Positions 26,665-35,900 of a stretch of DNA of 64,000 nt are shown piece by piece. The stretch is from Lachnotalea sp041821265 (lineage in GTDB: Bacteria; Bacillota; Clostridia; Lachnospirales; Lachnospiraceae): assembly GCA_041821265.1 (NCBI GenBank), contig JBGUEQ010000022.1, positions 1-64,000 on the forward strand. Reading direction: 5' to 3'. The translations under genes were made by a program, and so were the position numbers. Every line of letters starts with the position of its first letter. The first letter of the stretch is position 1. The notes under the pieces were generated by a model. The model was not told the DNA's origin, did not search any database, and worked only from the letters and a program-made list of their open reading frames with translations.

Positions 26665-27861
26665 CTAATAGTTTTCCTTTCTTACTTCAAAATAACTCTG
26701 TGAGTACTTGCATACAGGACAGACTTCAGGAGCTTTTTTACCCATAACAAGATGTCCACATACACGACATTCCCACATGGTTTCTTCGCCCTTTTCAAAG
26801 ACCTGTTGCATTTCCACATTCTTAAGTAAAGCACGGTAGCGTTCTTCATGGGCTTTTTCGATCGCGGCAACTCTGCGAAATCTTGCAGCTAATTCAGTAA
26901 ATCCCTCCGCTTCAGCATCTTTTGCAAATCGGTCATACATATCTGTCCATTCGTAATTTTCACCCTCCGCAGCATGTAAAAGGTTTTCGGCAGTAGAGCC
27001 TAAATTACCAAGTTCTTCATACCAAAGCTTGGCATGCTCCTGCTCATTCCGAGCTGTTTTTAAGAAGAGTTCTGAAATCTGGTCATAGCCTTCTCTTGAA
27101 GCTATATTTGAAAAGTATGTGTATTTATTTCTGGCCTGGCTTTCACCCGCGAATGCTTCCATTAAATTTTGTTCTGTTTTGGTTCCGACATATTTGTTTA
27201 CAGAAGAAGCTTTTTCCTCGATTTTTTCAAAGGCCGAAGCTGGTTGCTTACACACTGGACATTTGAAGTCCTCAGGCATTGGTCCTTCATGAATATAACC
27301 ACAAACGCTGCAACGATATTTTTCCATAGTTTTTTTCTCCATTTCTCCGGTGGAAGTAGTTTTTGTTTTATTGTTTTTATCCAAAAGTTCTAACAATCGT
27401 CTTACTGTGGACTCAGGAAAATCATCTGGCTGATTTTTATTCAGTAATGAGCCTAAAAGGTTGGATACGTTTTGGCTTTGTGGAAGCATATATCCAGACT
27501 CGCGTAGCAGATCCTCTGCCATCAATCTATTTGATTTACTCAGTGCTTCTGCCAGTTGTCTAAGGATAGGGTTGTCCGTATTCTGCGCAATATTTTTGGC
27601 AATTTTCTCCTGAGTGGTTTTGCTTTCTGCCAATGAAAGAAGTGTATTTTTTACAGAATTTGTTTTTTCTTGTTGAGGTGGAAATTCATCGGGAATCAAA
27701 GATATTGCATGGGAAGGACAGGCATCAACACATGCACGGCATCCACTTAAACATTTTGAAGCATCAATCTGCCCCGTTTCTGTATCAGTTGCCCCAGTAG
27801 GGCAAACATATAAGCAAAGACAATCTTTTGTACATAATCTAATGTTTCGAACTGCATGCAT
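26665..27861 (-). CDS. Ferredoxin-rubredoxin-rubrerythrin-rubredoxin fusion protein
   Basis: This 398-residue protein joins four redox modules. Residues 8-50 form a ferredoxin-like domain with two four-cysteine groups (C10, C14, C16, C20 and C37, C41, C44, C48). Residues 70-170 are a helical linker. A rubredoxin-like knuckle pair lies at C184/C187/C201/C204. The rubrerythrin di-iron domain spans about 225-350, with ligands in EQEH and EKAHEERY. A second rubredoxin site is at C366/C369/C381/C384. Rubrerythrins reduce hydrogen peroxide in anaerobes; the built-in ferredoxin would let the enzyme take electrons directly. It is 4 bases downstream of the rubredoxin gene. Confidence 0.92.
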   Translation of the reverse strand: MHAVRNIRLCTKDCLCLYVCPTGATDTETGQIDASKCLSGCRACVDACPSHAISLIPDEFPPQQEKTNSVKNTLLSLAESKTTQEKIAKNIAQNTDNPILRQLAEALSKSNRLMAEDLLRESGYMLPQSQNVSNLLGSLLNKNQPDDFPESTVRRLLELLDKNNKTKTTSTGEMEKKTMEKYRCSVCGYIHEGPMPEDFKCPVCKQPASAFEKIEEKASSVNKYVGTKTEQNLMEAFAGESQARNKYTYFSNIASREGYDQISELFLKTARNEQEHAKLWYEELGNLGSTAENLLHAAEGENYEWTDMYDRFAKDAEAEGFTELAARFRRVAAIEKAHEERYRALLKNVEMQQVFEKGEETMWECRVCGHLVMGKKAPEVCPVCKYSQSYFEVRKENY

Positions 27862-27865
27862 TGTA

Positions 27866-28534
27866 TTACCCCCTTTGTATTTGTGCGATTTTTAAACTAG
27901 GAACTTTGCACACAGGACAGATTTCAGGAGCTTCCTCACCTATGTACACAAAACCACAGATATCACAAACATAAATATTCGTATTTTCTAATAATGAATC
28001 TTTTTGTTTCTCATATCTGCCGAGAAGAGAAGAAAGTATTCTAGTCACTTTTTCTCCCCAAGTCAATGCTCTTAATGCACCGCGGTCAGAAGCACCGCTG
28101 GCAATTTGATTTGAAGTATCATATGCAGAAGAGAGATCTTTTTCAATCAGTGCAATTAAGTCAGAGATTTGTGAGGCAGAAGCAGGCGTAGATTTTCTAA
28201 TATAATAGTCAGCAAGTTGATTGAAAAGTTCAGCTTCTTCTGTCAGATATTGCTTTTCGCAGCCTTTTGAGAGATTAGAGCATAGTACACTTAGTTCTTC
28301 AAAAGACAATTCGTGCAAAGTGTTGCTTCCTTCCTCTATGGCAGGTTGAAAAGATGGAGTGGAAGATGTTACATGATTTTGCTGCTTAAATTCATCCTTT
28401 GTGGCACCACATAATGGACAGACCCAGTTTCCCGGAATATCTTCCCATTTTGTACCGGGAGCTATTCCACCCTCAGGATAACCGGTAGCTTCGTCATAAA
28501 TGAAACCACAAATACTGCATACATATTTCTGCAT
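27866..28534 (-). CDS. Two-rubredoxin-domain protein
   Basis: The protein has a classic rubredoxin at residues 1-50 (C6, C9, C39, C42), a helical middle section of about 130 residues related to the linker of the neighbouring fusion protein, and a short rubrerythrin-type rubredoxin at the C-terminus (CDICG and CPVCK). It probably donates electrons to the rubrerythrin fusion encoded 4 bases downstream. The TGAGCATATG element lies about 60 bases before its start, tying oxidative-stress defence to the same regulon as the Fe-S genes. Confidence 0.88.
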   Translation of the reverse strand: MQKYVCSICGFIYDEATGYPEGGIAPGTKWEDIPGNWVCPLCGATKDEFKQQNHVTSSTPSFQPAIEEGSNTLHELSFEELSVLCSNLSKGCEKQYLTEEAELFNQLADYYIRKSTPASASQISDLIALIEKDLSSAYDTSNQIASGASDRGALRALTWGEKVTRILSSLLGRYEKQKDSLLENTNIYVCDICGFVYIGEEAPEICPVCKVPSLKIAQIQRG

Positions 28535-28595
28535 AAAGCGTCCTCCTTTTTCTTATATTTTATCATTTTGAAATTGTAGATACAATGATTATTTA

Positions 28596-28605
28596 CATAT
28601 GCTCA
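28596..28605 (-). promoter_or_regulatory. TGAGCATATG element upstream of rubredoxin-rubrerythrin operon
   Basis: Read on the reverse strand this is TGAGCATATG, identical to the copy at 2194. A possible TACAAT -10 box lies 9 bases upstream of it, but no convincing -35 box is visible. The 300 bases between the rubredoxin start and the next forward gene otherwise show only AT-rich sequence. Confidence 0.55.
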
Positions 28606-28834
28606 TAAATGAATTGTATGATAATCATAATAGAAATAATGGGATTTGGGATTAAAATAAGTTTGAGAAGATGATTATTTCAATATAATCAGTTATTTAT
28701 CAATGTATTGAGATGATTTTTTGCGTAAATGGTAATGAGGATTTGGTCGAAGTATGATAAAATGTATGGAAGTAAAAAAGAATTTGCAATAGAGGATTTA
28801 AAAATTTCCGATTTTGTTGAAAGGAGATGATACC

Positions 28835-29353
28835 GTGAATAATTCACAGCAAAAAGTTCAAAGTCATATATTAGAGATGGGAAAAATGTTTTGTAGATTA
28901 TTATTTAGACCAGCTAAAATAAGGATGTGTTTAACTGAGGGTATACAAATAGATGTTAAAGGAGAATTTGCTAATATAGAATTAGCAGACAAAACTTTAC
29001 GACAACCAAATTGGAAAAGAGAGGAAGTGGTAATACTTGTAAGCGAGTATTTTAGAACGAAAAATCTTTGCAAATCGGATCAATTAAAAAGCATTGAATT
29101 TATTAGCAATACGCTGCGAACAATGGCTAAGAGAAATGGCTTAGTAATTGATAAAAAATATAGAAATGTAATTGGGATCGAAATGAAGTTTGCAAATATT
29201 AAATCGTTAGATAATGACTATATTACTTCGGGGTATTCGGGGTTGAAAAATGTAAGCATGTTAGAGAAGACAGTGGTAGGTGAATACTATATTTCCCCGG
29301 AAAAAATTTCCCAAGAAGCATATTTTGTTATAATGAAATATGTAATTTGTTAA
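28835..29353 (+). CDS. Stand-alone domain resembling the N-terminus of HNH restriction endonucleases
   Basis: The 172-residue protein contains WKREEVVILVSEYFR, then SIEFISNTLRTMAKRNG and NVIGIEMKFANIKSLD. This succession resembles the W-x-R-E-E...LY and G-x-x-MK-x-x-N blocks found before the catalytic domain in HNH-type restriction enzymes, including ones linked to modified DNA. No HNH motif follows, so it is either a truncated nuclease or an independent recognition domain. The start is GTG 28835 after AAAGGAG (28820-28826). It lies upstream of the phosphorothioate restriction genes. The resemblance is from memory of the pattern and needs a profile search. Confidence 0.5.
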   Translation: MNNSQQKVQSHILEMGKMFCRLLFRPAKIRMCLTEGIQIDVKGEFANIELADKTLRQPNWKREEVVILVSEYFRTKNLCKSDQLKSIEFISNTLRTMAKRNGLVIDKKYRNVIGIEMKFANIKSLDNDYITSGYSGLKNVSMLEKTVVGEYYISPEKISQEAYFVIMKYVIC

Positions 29354-29380
29354 TGGAAAAACAAAGCTATTCTATAAGTA

Positions 29381-29434
29381 TTTGATGTAATTTGATACAA
29401 TTTGATGTACATACAGTTATGACATACAGTTAAA
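29381..29434 (+). repeat. Tandem 10-bp and 13-bp repeats upstream of the dpt operon
   Basis: Three blocks beginning TTTGAT start at 29381, 29391 and 29401, exactly one helical turn apart. Two copies of ACATACAGTTA follow 13 bases apart (29409 and 29422). They lie in the 262-base gene-free stretch before the XRE gene and could be operator sites for it. A weak TTGAAA (29517) / TAATAG (29540) promoter candidate lies downstream. Confidence 0.6.
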
Positions 29435-29615
29435 TAGGTTTTTACATAAATAACTACGCAAAAACGAAAATAATATTTGTAAATAAGCAAATATAGTAGT
29501 AGAATTACAGATAGTGTTGAAAGCTATACTAAAAGCTACTAATAGCTATTAAATGGTCTATTTTAAGGCTGAGTAGGAGAAAGTTTTTCTCTTGCATTAA
29601 GTTGGAGGATATAAA

Positions 29616-29816
29616 ATGAGATTAAGTTATAATAATTTATGGAAAACAATGATTGATAAAAAAGTAAAAAAAGGCGAATTATGTAAATTGACAGGAATTA
29701 GTTCAAGCACTATGGCTAAAATGAATAAAGATGAGCCAGTGTCGCTTGTTATCATAATGAAAATATGTGAAGCATTAGAGTGTAACATCGAAGATGCCGT
29801 AACCGTGTTGAAATAG
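29616..29816 (+). CDS. XRE-family helix-turn-helix regulator
   Basis: This 66-residue Cro/CI-type DNA-binding protein has a complete helix-turn-helix (KGELCKLTGISSSTMAKM) and the ALECNIEDAV ending common to small Cro-like repressors. GGAGG precedes the ATG. It lies 17 bases upstream of dptF, probably in the same transcript, and so is a likely autoregulator of the restriction genes, with the tandem repeats at 29381-29434 as candidate targets. Confidence 0.85.
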   Translation: MRLSYNNLWKTMIDKKVKKGELCKLTGISSSTMAKMNKDEPVSLVIIMKICEALECNIEDAVTVLK

Positions 29817-29833
29817 GAAAGCTGAGGATAAAA

Positions 29834-31570
29834 ATGGGAGTTTGTGATTTTGTAGATGAATTGAACAGATTAAGAAAATCTTCAAGTGATTCTATTGACA
29901 ATGTAATGAAATTTGATGATTTTAAGAAATATATACACATACAGAGAACAGCGGAAGAAGATTTGAAAATTTTGCTTCGTGAAATGAAAGCTGTTAATCA
30001 CAAAAAAATGATTTTGTTATGTGGAAGTGCCGGAGACGGAAAATCTCATTTGTTATCATATTTGAAAAATGCTGATGAAGAACGACTTTTAGATAATTAC
30101 ATTATTTACAATGATGCAACAGAAAGTAATGCTCCAACAAAAACTGCTATTCAAACATTGAATGAATTGTTAGATGGTTTTGCCGATGATAATCTTAATA
30201 AACCAGGTGAAAGTATTATTTTAGCCATTAATCTAGGAGTGTTAAGTAATTTTATCGAATCTCCAGAGATTGGTAATAGATTTAAGGAACTTAATAAATA
30301 CGTTGGTAAAAATGAAATTCTTTCTTCGAAAATATCAGAAAACAATATTGATAAAGAAAGTATTTTCCAACATATCAGTTTTGCGGATTATCATATGTAT
30401 ACACTTACAGAGAATGGAATAAAAACAGATTATATAGAGGAAATTTTTGATAGAATTTTTAGTGATTCCGAGGATAATATATTCTACCAAGCTTATATGA
30501 GAAAAATTTCAGAATGTCCGTTGGCTAAAAAGTGTCCTGTTAAGAATAATTATGAGTATTTGCAAGAAGAAACAAACAGAAAGTATGTTTCTCATTTATT
30601 AATTCAAGCAATTATTAAGAACAAAGTTGTATTAACTACCAGAGAAATTTTGAATTATGTATATGATATTTTAGTATCGTCAGATTTTAGCTTTTCAAGA
30701 TTATATGCTACAATGACTAACCAATCCAATTTTTTGAAAGAATATTTGAAAAACATAACGCCTACATTAATGTTTGATAATGGTGATGTGTCCGCACTTA
30801 TGAACACGTTAAGAGAATATGATCCTTTGCTAATTAGAAATGAAAAATCAGATGAAATGGCAATAACCTATAATGTTTCAAATAATGTTAAAAAAATGAT
30901 TGTAAGTGAACTTGATGGCACTCCATACTTGAATGTAATAGGGGAAGAGTCAGCGATTGATATAATAGAACAATCAAAAAACGGATTAAAATCAACATTA
31001 TTCAGTATAATGGTTAGAACAAAGTGGGGTGATTTATATGAAAAATATGAAGATGAGTATAGTTCATATCTGAAAGATATCTATTATTTTAATACAGGGA
31101 AAATACCGAAGTTATCATCTTTGTATTCAAAGGTGGAGAACGCAGTCTTAGGTTGGTGTGGAATGGGCGAAGATAAATCGATTTGTTTAGATGATTCGCA
31201 TTTACAATATGCTATATATGAAAATGTGAAATTTGAACCCTCATTAAAGAACATACCACAACAGAATGAAGATGTTGAACTTATAAGATTTGTGCCTAGA
31301 GTAATTGTTGGATTTAAAAATCAAAAAGATCCTGAAACAGATATTACACTAGATATAGATTATTCGTTATATCATCTTATATGTCAATTAAACAATGGAT
31401 ATACTCAAACTGCTGATGATAGAAATAATCATGCTGATTTTATGAGCTTTGTAGATAGAATCCTTAAAGCAGGTACTGCAGATGAAAAGATTCTTATAAA
31501 GGGTATTAGTAATGCAGAAGCTACTTTAGAGAAAACAAGTTTTGGATATAAGTTTAGGATGGTGAAATAA
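29834..31570 (+). CDS. dptF: Phosphorothioation-dependent restriction protein DptF
   Basis: DptF (DndF) is part of the DptFGH complex that attacks DNA lacking phosphorothioate marks. The 578-residue protein has a P-loop GSAGDGKSH (64-72) and the length and layout of the family. Its stop codon TAA overlaps the ATG of dptG by one base, so translation is coupled. Function follows from family knowledge; the DNA-damaging step in this organism is not shown. Confidence 0.93.
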   Translation: MGVCDFVDELNRLRKSSSDSIDNVMKFDDFKKYIHIQRTAEEDLKILLREMKAVNHKKMILLCGSAGDGKSHLLSYLKNADEERLLDNYIIYNDATESNAPTKTAIQTLNELLDGFADDNLNKPGESIILAINLGVLSNFIESPEIGNRFKELNKYVGKNEILSSKISENNIDKESIFQHISFADYHMYTLTENGIKTDYIEEIFDRIFSDSEDNIFYQAYMRKISECPLAKKCPVKNNYEYLQEETNRKYVSHLLIQAIIKNKVVLTTREILNYVYDILVSSDFSFSRLYATMTNQSNFLKEYLKNITPTLMFDNGDVSALMNTLREYDPLLIRNEKSDEMAITYNVSNNVKKMIVSELDGTPYLNVIGEESAIDIIEQSKNGLKSTLFSIMVRTKWGDLYEKYEDEYSSYLKDIYYFNTGKIPKLSSLYSKVENAVLGWCGMGEDKSICLDDSHLQYAIYENVKFEPSLKNIPQQNEDVELIRFVPRVIVGFKNQKDPETDITLDIDYSLYHLICQLNNGYTQTADDRNNHADFMSFVDRILKAGTADEKILIKGISNAEATLEKTSFGYKFRMVK

Positions 31571-32982
31571 TGGAATATATATTTTCGGAGTCGGAATTTA
31601 AAAAAAATTTAAAAGTAAAAAATAAAGAAGATGTTTCAGTTGATTCAGCTCAATTGTTACATATTCCAGATAAGAAATTCAAATTATTCCCATATAAAGC
31701 AACTGGAAAACCAAGTTCACCAATTGTATATGAAATGGAAGAAGTAATCAGTCCGTTCTTTAAGTTGATATTAGATGTTGAAACAGATGAAATTGAGTAT
31801 CAGAAATTGTGCAATACTATACTAGATAAAATGGAAGCAAGCAACGAGGATAAAGAGGCATTTAAAGATATTGTGAGAACATTTTTCTTTAAAGACAATG
31901 AATTTGTGGCTTCGAATATTGGAACATATGTGTATCAATCGAAGGCACCAAATAGTAGCGTTGAAAGAATGGCATTTTTTTTCTTCAGCATATTAGGGTT
32001 AGATGATATTGATTGCAAATTCGTTAAAGATGCAACAAACAATTATCCGTATAACGCATTAGAAAAAATTGTAGTTGATTCCGTTGAAAAAAAAGTCGGA
32101 GCCGATTTGAAAAATGAGAAACGCTACTTTGCTGTTGTTAAGCAGGTTCAGCGAAAGTTTAAGAATGATTTTAAATTTATGTTGCAATCAGGAATGACGT
32201 CAAGAGACGATTTCTCAAATTTGTTATCTTTATATTATTTTGAGTATATGGCGCAGACCTGCTTGGAGTTGCAGAATTTCTGCTCTGGTCAAAGAGAAAG
32301 AACAATACCATTATATTTTGCGTTAGATTGGGAAAAAGTTAGTAGAAATAGAAAATGTTGTACCGAAGGATGGGAAAATCTTCAGAGTGCAGTTCAACAA
32401 ATCTTTTGTCATGCAATTGTTTTAGAACTCATGAATCAGCATGACGGCGAGGATATGTATGATTATATAATGATAAAGGATTATATTGGCGTAGATGAGG
32501 ATAAAGACCTGGCTGTTGCCAATGAGATTAATAAAGCAGCGGAAGCATATATATCTTGTATTGGTGATTGTAAAGTGATTCAGAATATTCCATTTCAGGA
32601 TAAAAATCTAAAAACAGAATCGGCAATTATTCATTTATTCCAATGTGTGAAAACTCAGTTTGATAATACAGAGAGAAAACGAGCAAATCAACTTTATGTA
32701 GAAAAATTCGAGGGTTTCTGTAAAGACAAATGGCTGAAAAATAGAAGAAAGTCGGGATTTGTTTTAAATTTGACTGAAAGAAATATTATTTTTCTAACCA
32801 AAATATGCCTGAGAGATAATGATAAAATGAGACTAGTTGACTTGTTCAGTGAATACGAAAAAAGAGGAGTTTATCTTGATTCTAGTTCCAAAGGATTATT
32901 ACAACAATTTTTTACAAAGCTGAATTTGATTGATAAAAAAAGTGATAGTGGAGATGCTCAATATGTTAAAAGAATTTTATGA
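31570..32982 (+). CDS. dptG: Phosphorothioation-dependent restriction protein DptG
   Basis: DptG (DndG) is the middle subunit of the restriction complex. The 470-residue protein has no obvious catalytic motif; it is mostly helical and charged. Identification rests on size and on its fixed place between dptF and dptH, with overlaps on both sides (1 base with dptF, 20 bases with the likely dptH start). Such tight coupling suggests a stable stoichiometric complex. Confidence 0.9.
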   Translation: MEYIFSESEFKKNLKVKNKEDVSVDSAQLLHIPDKKFKLFPYKATGKPSSPIVYEMEEVISPFFKLILDVETDEIEYQKLCNTILDKMEASNEDKEAFKDIVRTFFFKDNEFVASNIGTYVYQSKAPNSSVERMAFFFFSILGLDDIDCKFVKDATNNYPYNALEKIVVDSVEKKVGADLKNEKRYFAVVKQVQRKFKNDFKFMLQSGMTSRDDFSNLLSLYYFEYMAQTCLELQNFCSGQRERTIPLYFALDWEKVSRNRKCCTEGWENLQSAVQQIFCHAIVLELMNQHDGEDMYDYIMIKDYIGVDEDKDLAVANEINKAAEAYISCIGDCKVIQNIPFQDKNLKTESAIIHLFQCVKTQFDNTERKRANQLYVEKFEGFCKDKWLKNRRKSGFVLNLTERNIIFLTKICLRDNDKMRLVDLFSEYEKRGVYLDSSSKGLLQQFFTKLNLIDKKSDSGDAQYVKRIL

Positions 32983-35900
32983 TTTTATTGCAAATAGAGT
33001 GAACATATATTTTCAAAATCTTTCAGACAAACACTTGTTGCCTAAAGGTGAAAGTTATTGTTTGAAGTTAGATGATGAAAAGATGGTATCAGAAGTAAAT
33101 GATGCTTTGAAAAAAACGGCATATAATTCTAGTATAATTGGTGATTATAAGTACAACGGTGTATATGAGACTTTTACACTCAAATTAAAGAATGATGAAA
33201 TTGTAATTGCTGCGCAATGTAATGGTATGACGAGTGATTTCTTAGGTGCTACACTTAGAAACGCAGCCAATGAAGCTAATTTGGCGATTCTTATGATTTC
33301 TGCGAATCCTATTGATAGCGCATTAAGTGGTACAAGAGATATGGCAGCCAGTGGAATGCCATTCCATGCAAATAGTTTAATTGCTGAAATTACAGCAATG
33401 ATCAATAACAGTGATCAGCTTACAGAACTTGAAAAATATATATTGCAGTTTGAACTTGAACGAAGAGAAGAAGATGTATTTAGTGATAAATCATCGTTAT
33501 TTGAATACAAGGAATTATTGGCAATTATGGGAAGTGGGGCAATTAGAAAAGGAGATTTTACAGGTTTTAGATTGTTTTCAGTCGATGGTAAATGTGATTA
33601 TAGCAATAGTAGTAAAAATCAAATTTATCGAGAACTTAAAGAAAATCATGCTTTGTTTGAGAAAGTAGATAGAAGTGTTAGATTTGGTAATGTTGAAAAT
33701 GATTTGAACGCAGACTTTGAAGATAAATTTCTAGGAACAATTGAGAAAAGTAAAAATAAAGATCTGGAAAATTGGAGTGCAGGTTTTTCATATCAGCAAA
33801 TGCAAACTGCAATGGATAAGAAGCAGAGTAGTAAAGCAAATCCTCTTTTAATTGAAAATAGCAATATTTCTGCATACTATCAAATGCCTTTTAATTCATA
33901 TATGGAAAACGAAACATTGTTTATTAGAAATGATAGTTCTATGACAGGTAAAAAAAGAGCAAAGAGTATTATTGTTTTTGATAAAGATAAAAATGGTACA
34001 GTTTCGTTACATGTCGAGTGTAATGTGAAAATACTGCAAAGTAATATATTAGCCGATGATGCAAATGTTATTAGAGAAGGTAAAGATCTGACGTTTGAGT
34101 TTAATCAAAGTGGAATCCATTTTCATAAAATCGAGTTGAAGGATGAAGAAAATTCTATTACATATGTTTTTAAAGTATGTATTCTTGATATTAGTGCTAA
34201 TTATCTAATTCCAACAATTAAGACAAGCTATTCAATCGATTATAAGGCGAACAAGAAAAACTGCCGGATAAGATTATTAGGAGTAGGAATTGACTTAACC
34301 TTTAATACTACAGGAGATGATTTGACATCTGTAAAATTAGAGGACGCTAATCTATATTCATGTACATATAATGACCGATTACACATATATTCGAGTGAAG
34401 AAGAACTATCAAACTTTGGGAATGGAATTAAGATTGATGTTAATTTTGCGGGTACAGTTGTCCCGTTCACTTTATATCCGGATGAAGTAAAGAATTCTGA
34501 GATAATTGGCAGAAAAATTCTTAAGAAAAAGCTAGCTAAAAAGAGTGGATTTACATTTGTGGATAGTAAACAAATTTATAGAGGAACACAGGAATATTTT
34601 GCGAAGGAAAATTTATTAAAAGAGTTAAAACTTGAACAAAAGATAGTTGATGAACAGATTTTATGTGGCGAATGTGTATATTTCGATAATATTAATCAGA
34701 TGAGATTAAGTAGTGTAGATTTAAAAATACCGTCACAACTTGAAAGTTCCTATTTAACATTGCTTGAAAAATACAGAGAAGAACAGACAATTCCGACCTT
34801 GGCATTTATTACGGATGAATTTATAATCTTAATAAAATTATATTTGGAAGCTTTTTGGAATTGCTTTGAGAATTTGAATGAAATGGATTCTCTTACAGTG
34901 GAACAAGAAAATGTGTTGCGTCTAGGGACAATATATGTTAATGACGGTGAAAAAGAACTGTTGTTAACACCATTACATCCAATAAATATGGCATATCAAC
35001 TTATGCTTGTTAATGAAGAAGGAATGGATAAAGCTGCTGATGTGGTTATAGATAGATTACATTCATTAAACTTATTACCATATATAAAAGTGGGAAAAAA
35101 AACATTTAAAGTGTCTGAACAGATGTATTCTATGGAGTGGAAACATTATGCACCTGTAGAAAATAAACGTTATATGGGAAGCAGAAAGTATGTGCCTAAA
35201 TTAGTCGAAGAAAAGATAACAGAATTTATTGCTCATTTCAAGTATATTTTTGAAGATATAGGGAATAGAGAGATAATAATAAATTTGGTAAACATGGGTG
35301 ATTGTAGTGAAGTGTTACAGGGAATTGCTCAATATTTTATTAAAGCATTGAATAAAAATGCTGACATTGAAAAATTAACGAAGTTCCAAATGCATATATA
35401 CACTAGCGATAGTAAAAATAATGCATTTTCAAATATTAAAGAGTATTCTAGATTAAAGAAATATTTACGTGAGATGAAATTATCAATTTCAGCAGGGACA
35501 GCAATGAGTGATTTAGAAGGGATTATTTCAAAAAAAGTAAGCTGTTATTTTCATCAAGATGATAATAATTGTTATGAATATTCACATATTACATTTTATG
35601 AAATGGAATCAGAAGTTAATGCAGAGTATGCTGCTATGAATCAGATTGATACAGGCGTATCACTAAGTGGTATTTTGTCAGGTATTTCATCTGGGAAATA
35701 TGGTCAAAAATATAGGACAGGTTATGGGAGTAAATATTCAAAAAATAATGAACTTATTTCGTTAGCTGAAAAGTATAATGCACTAGTTCGAGTTGGAACA
35801 AGTGGAAATCCATATCAGTCTGGAATTGGAATTTCGACTCAAATAGATACTATAGCCGATGAAAAGATGGAGCATATTTATGATTGCTCTAATTGGGTAG

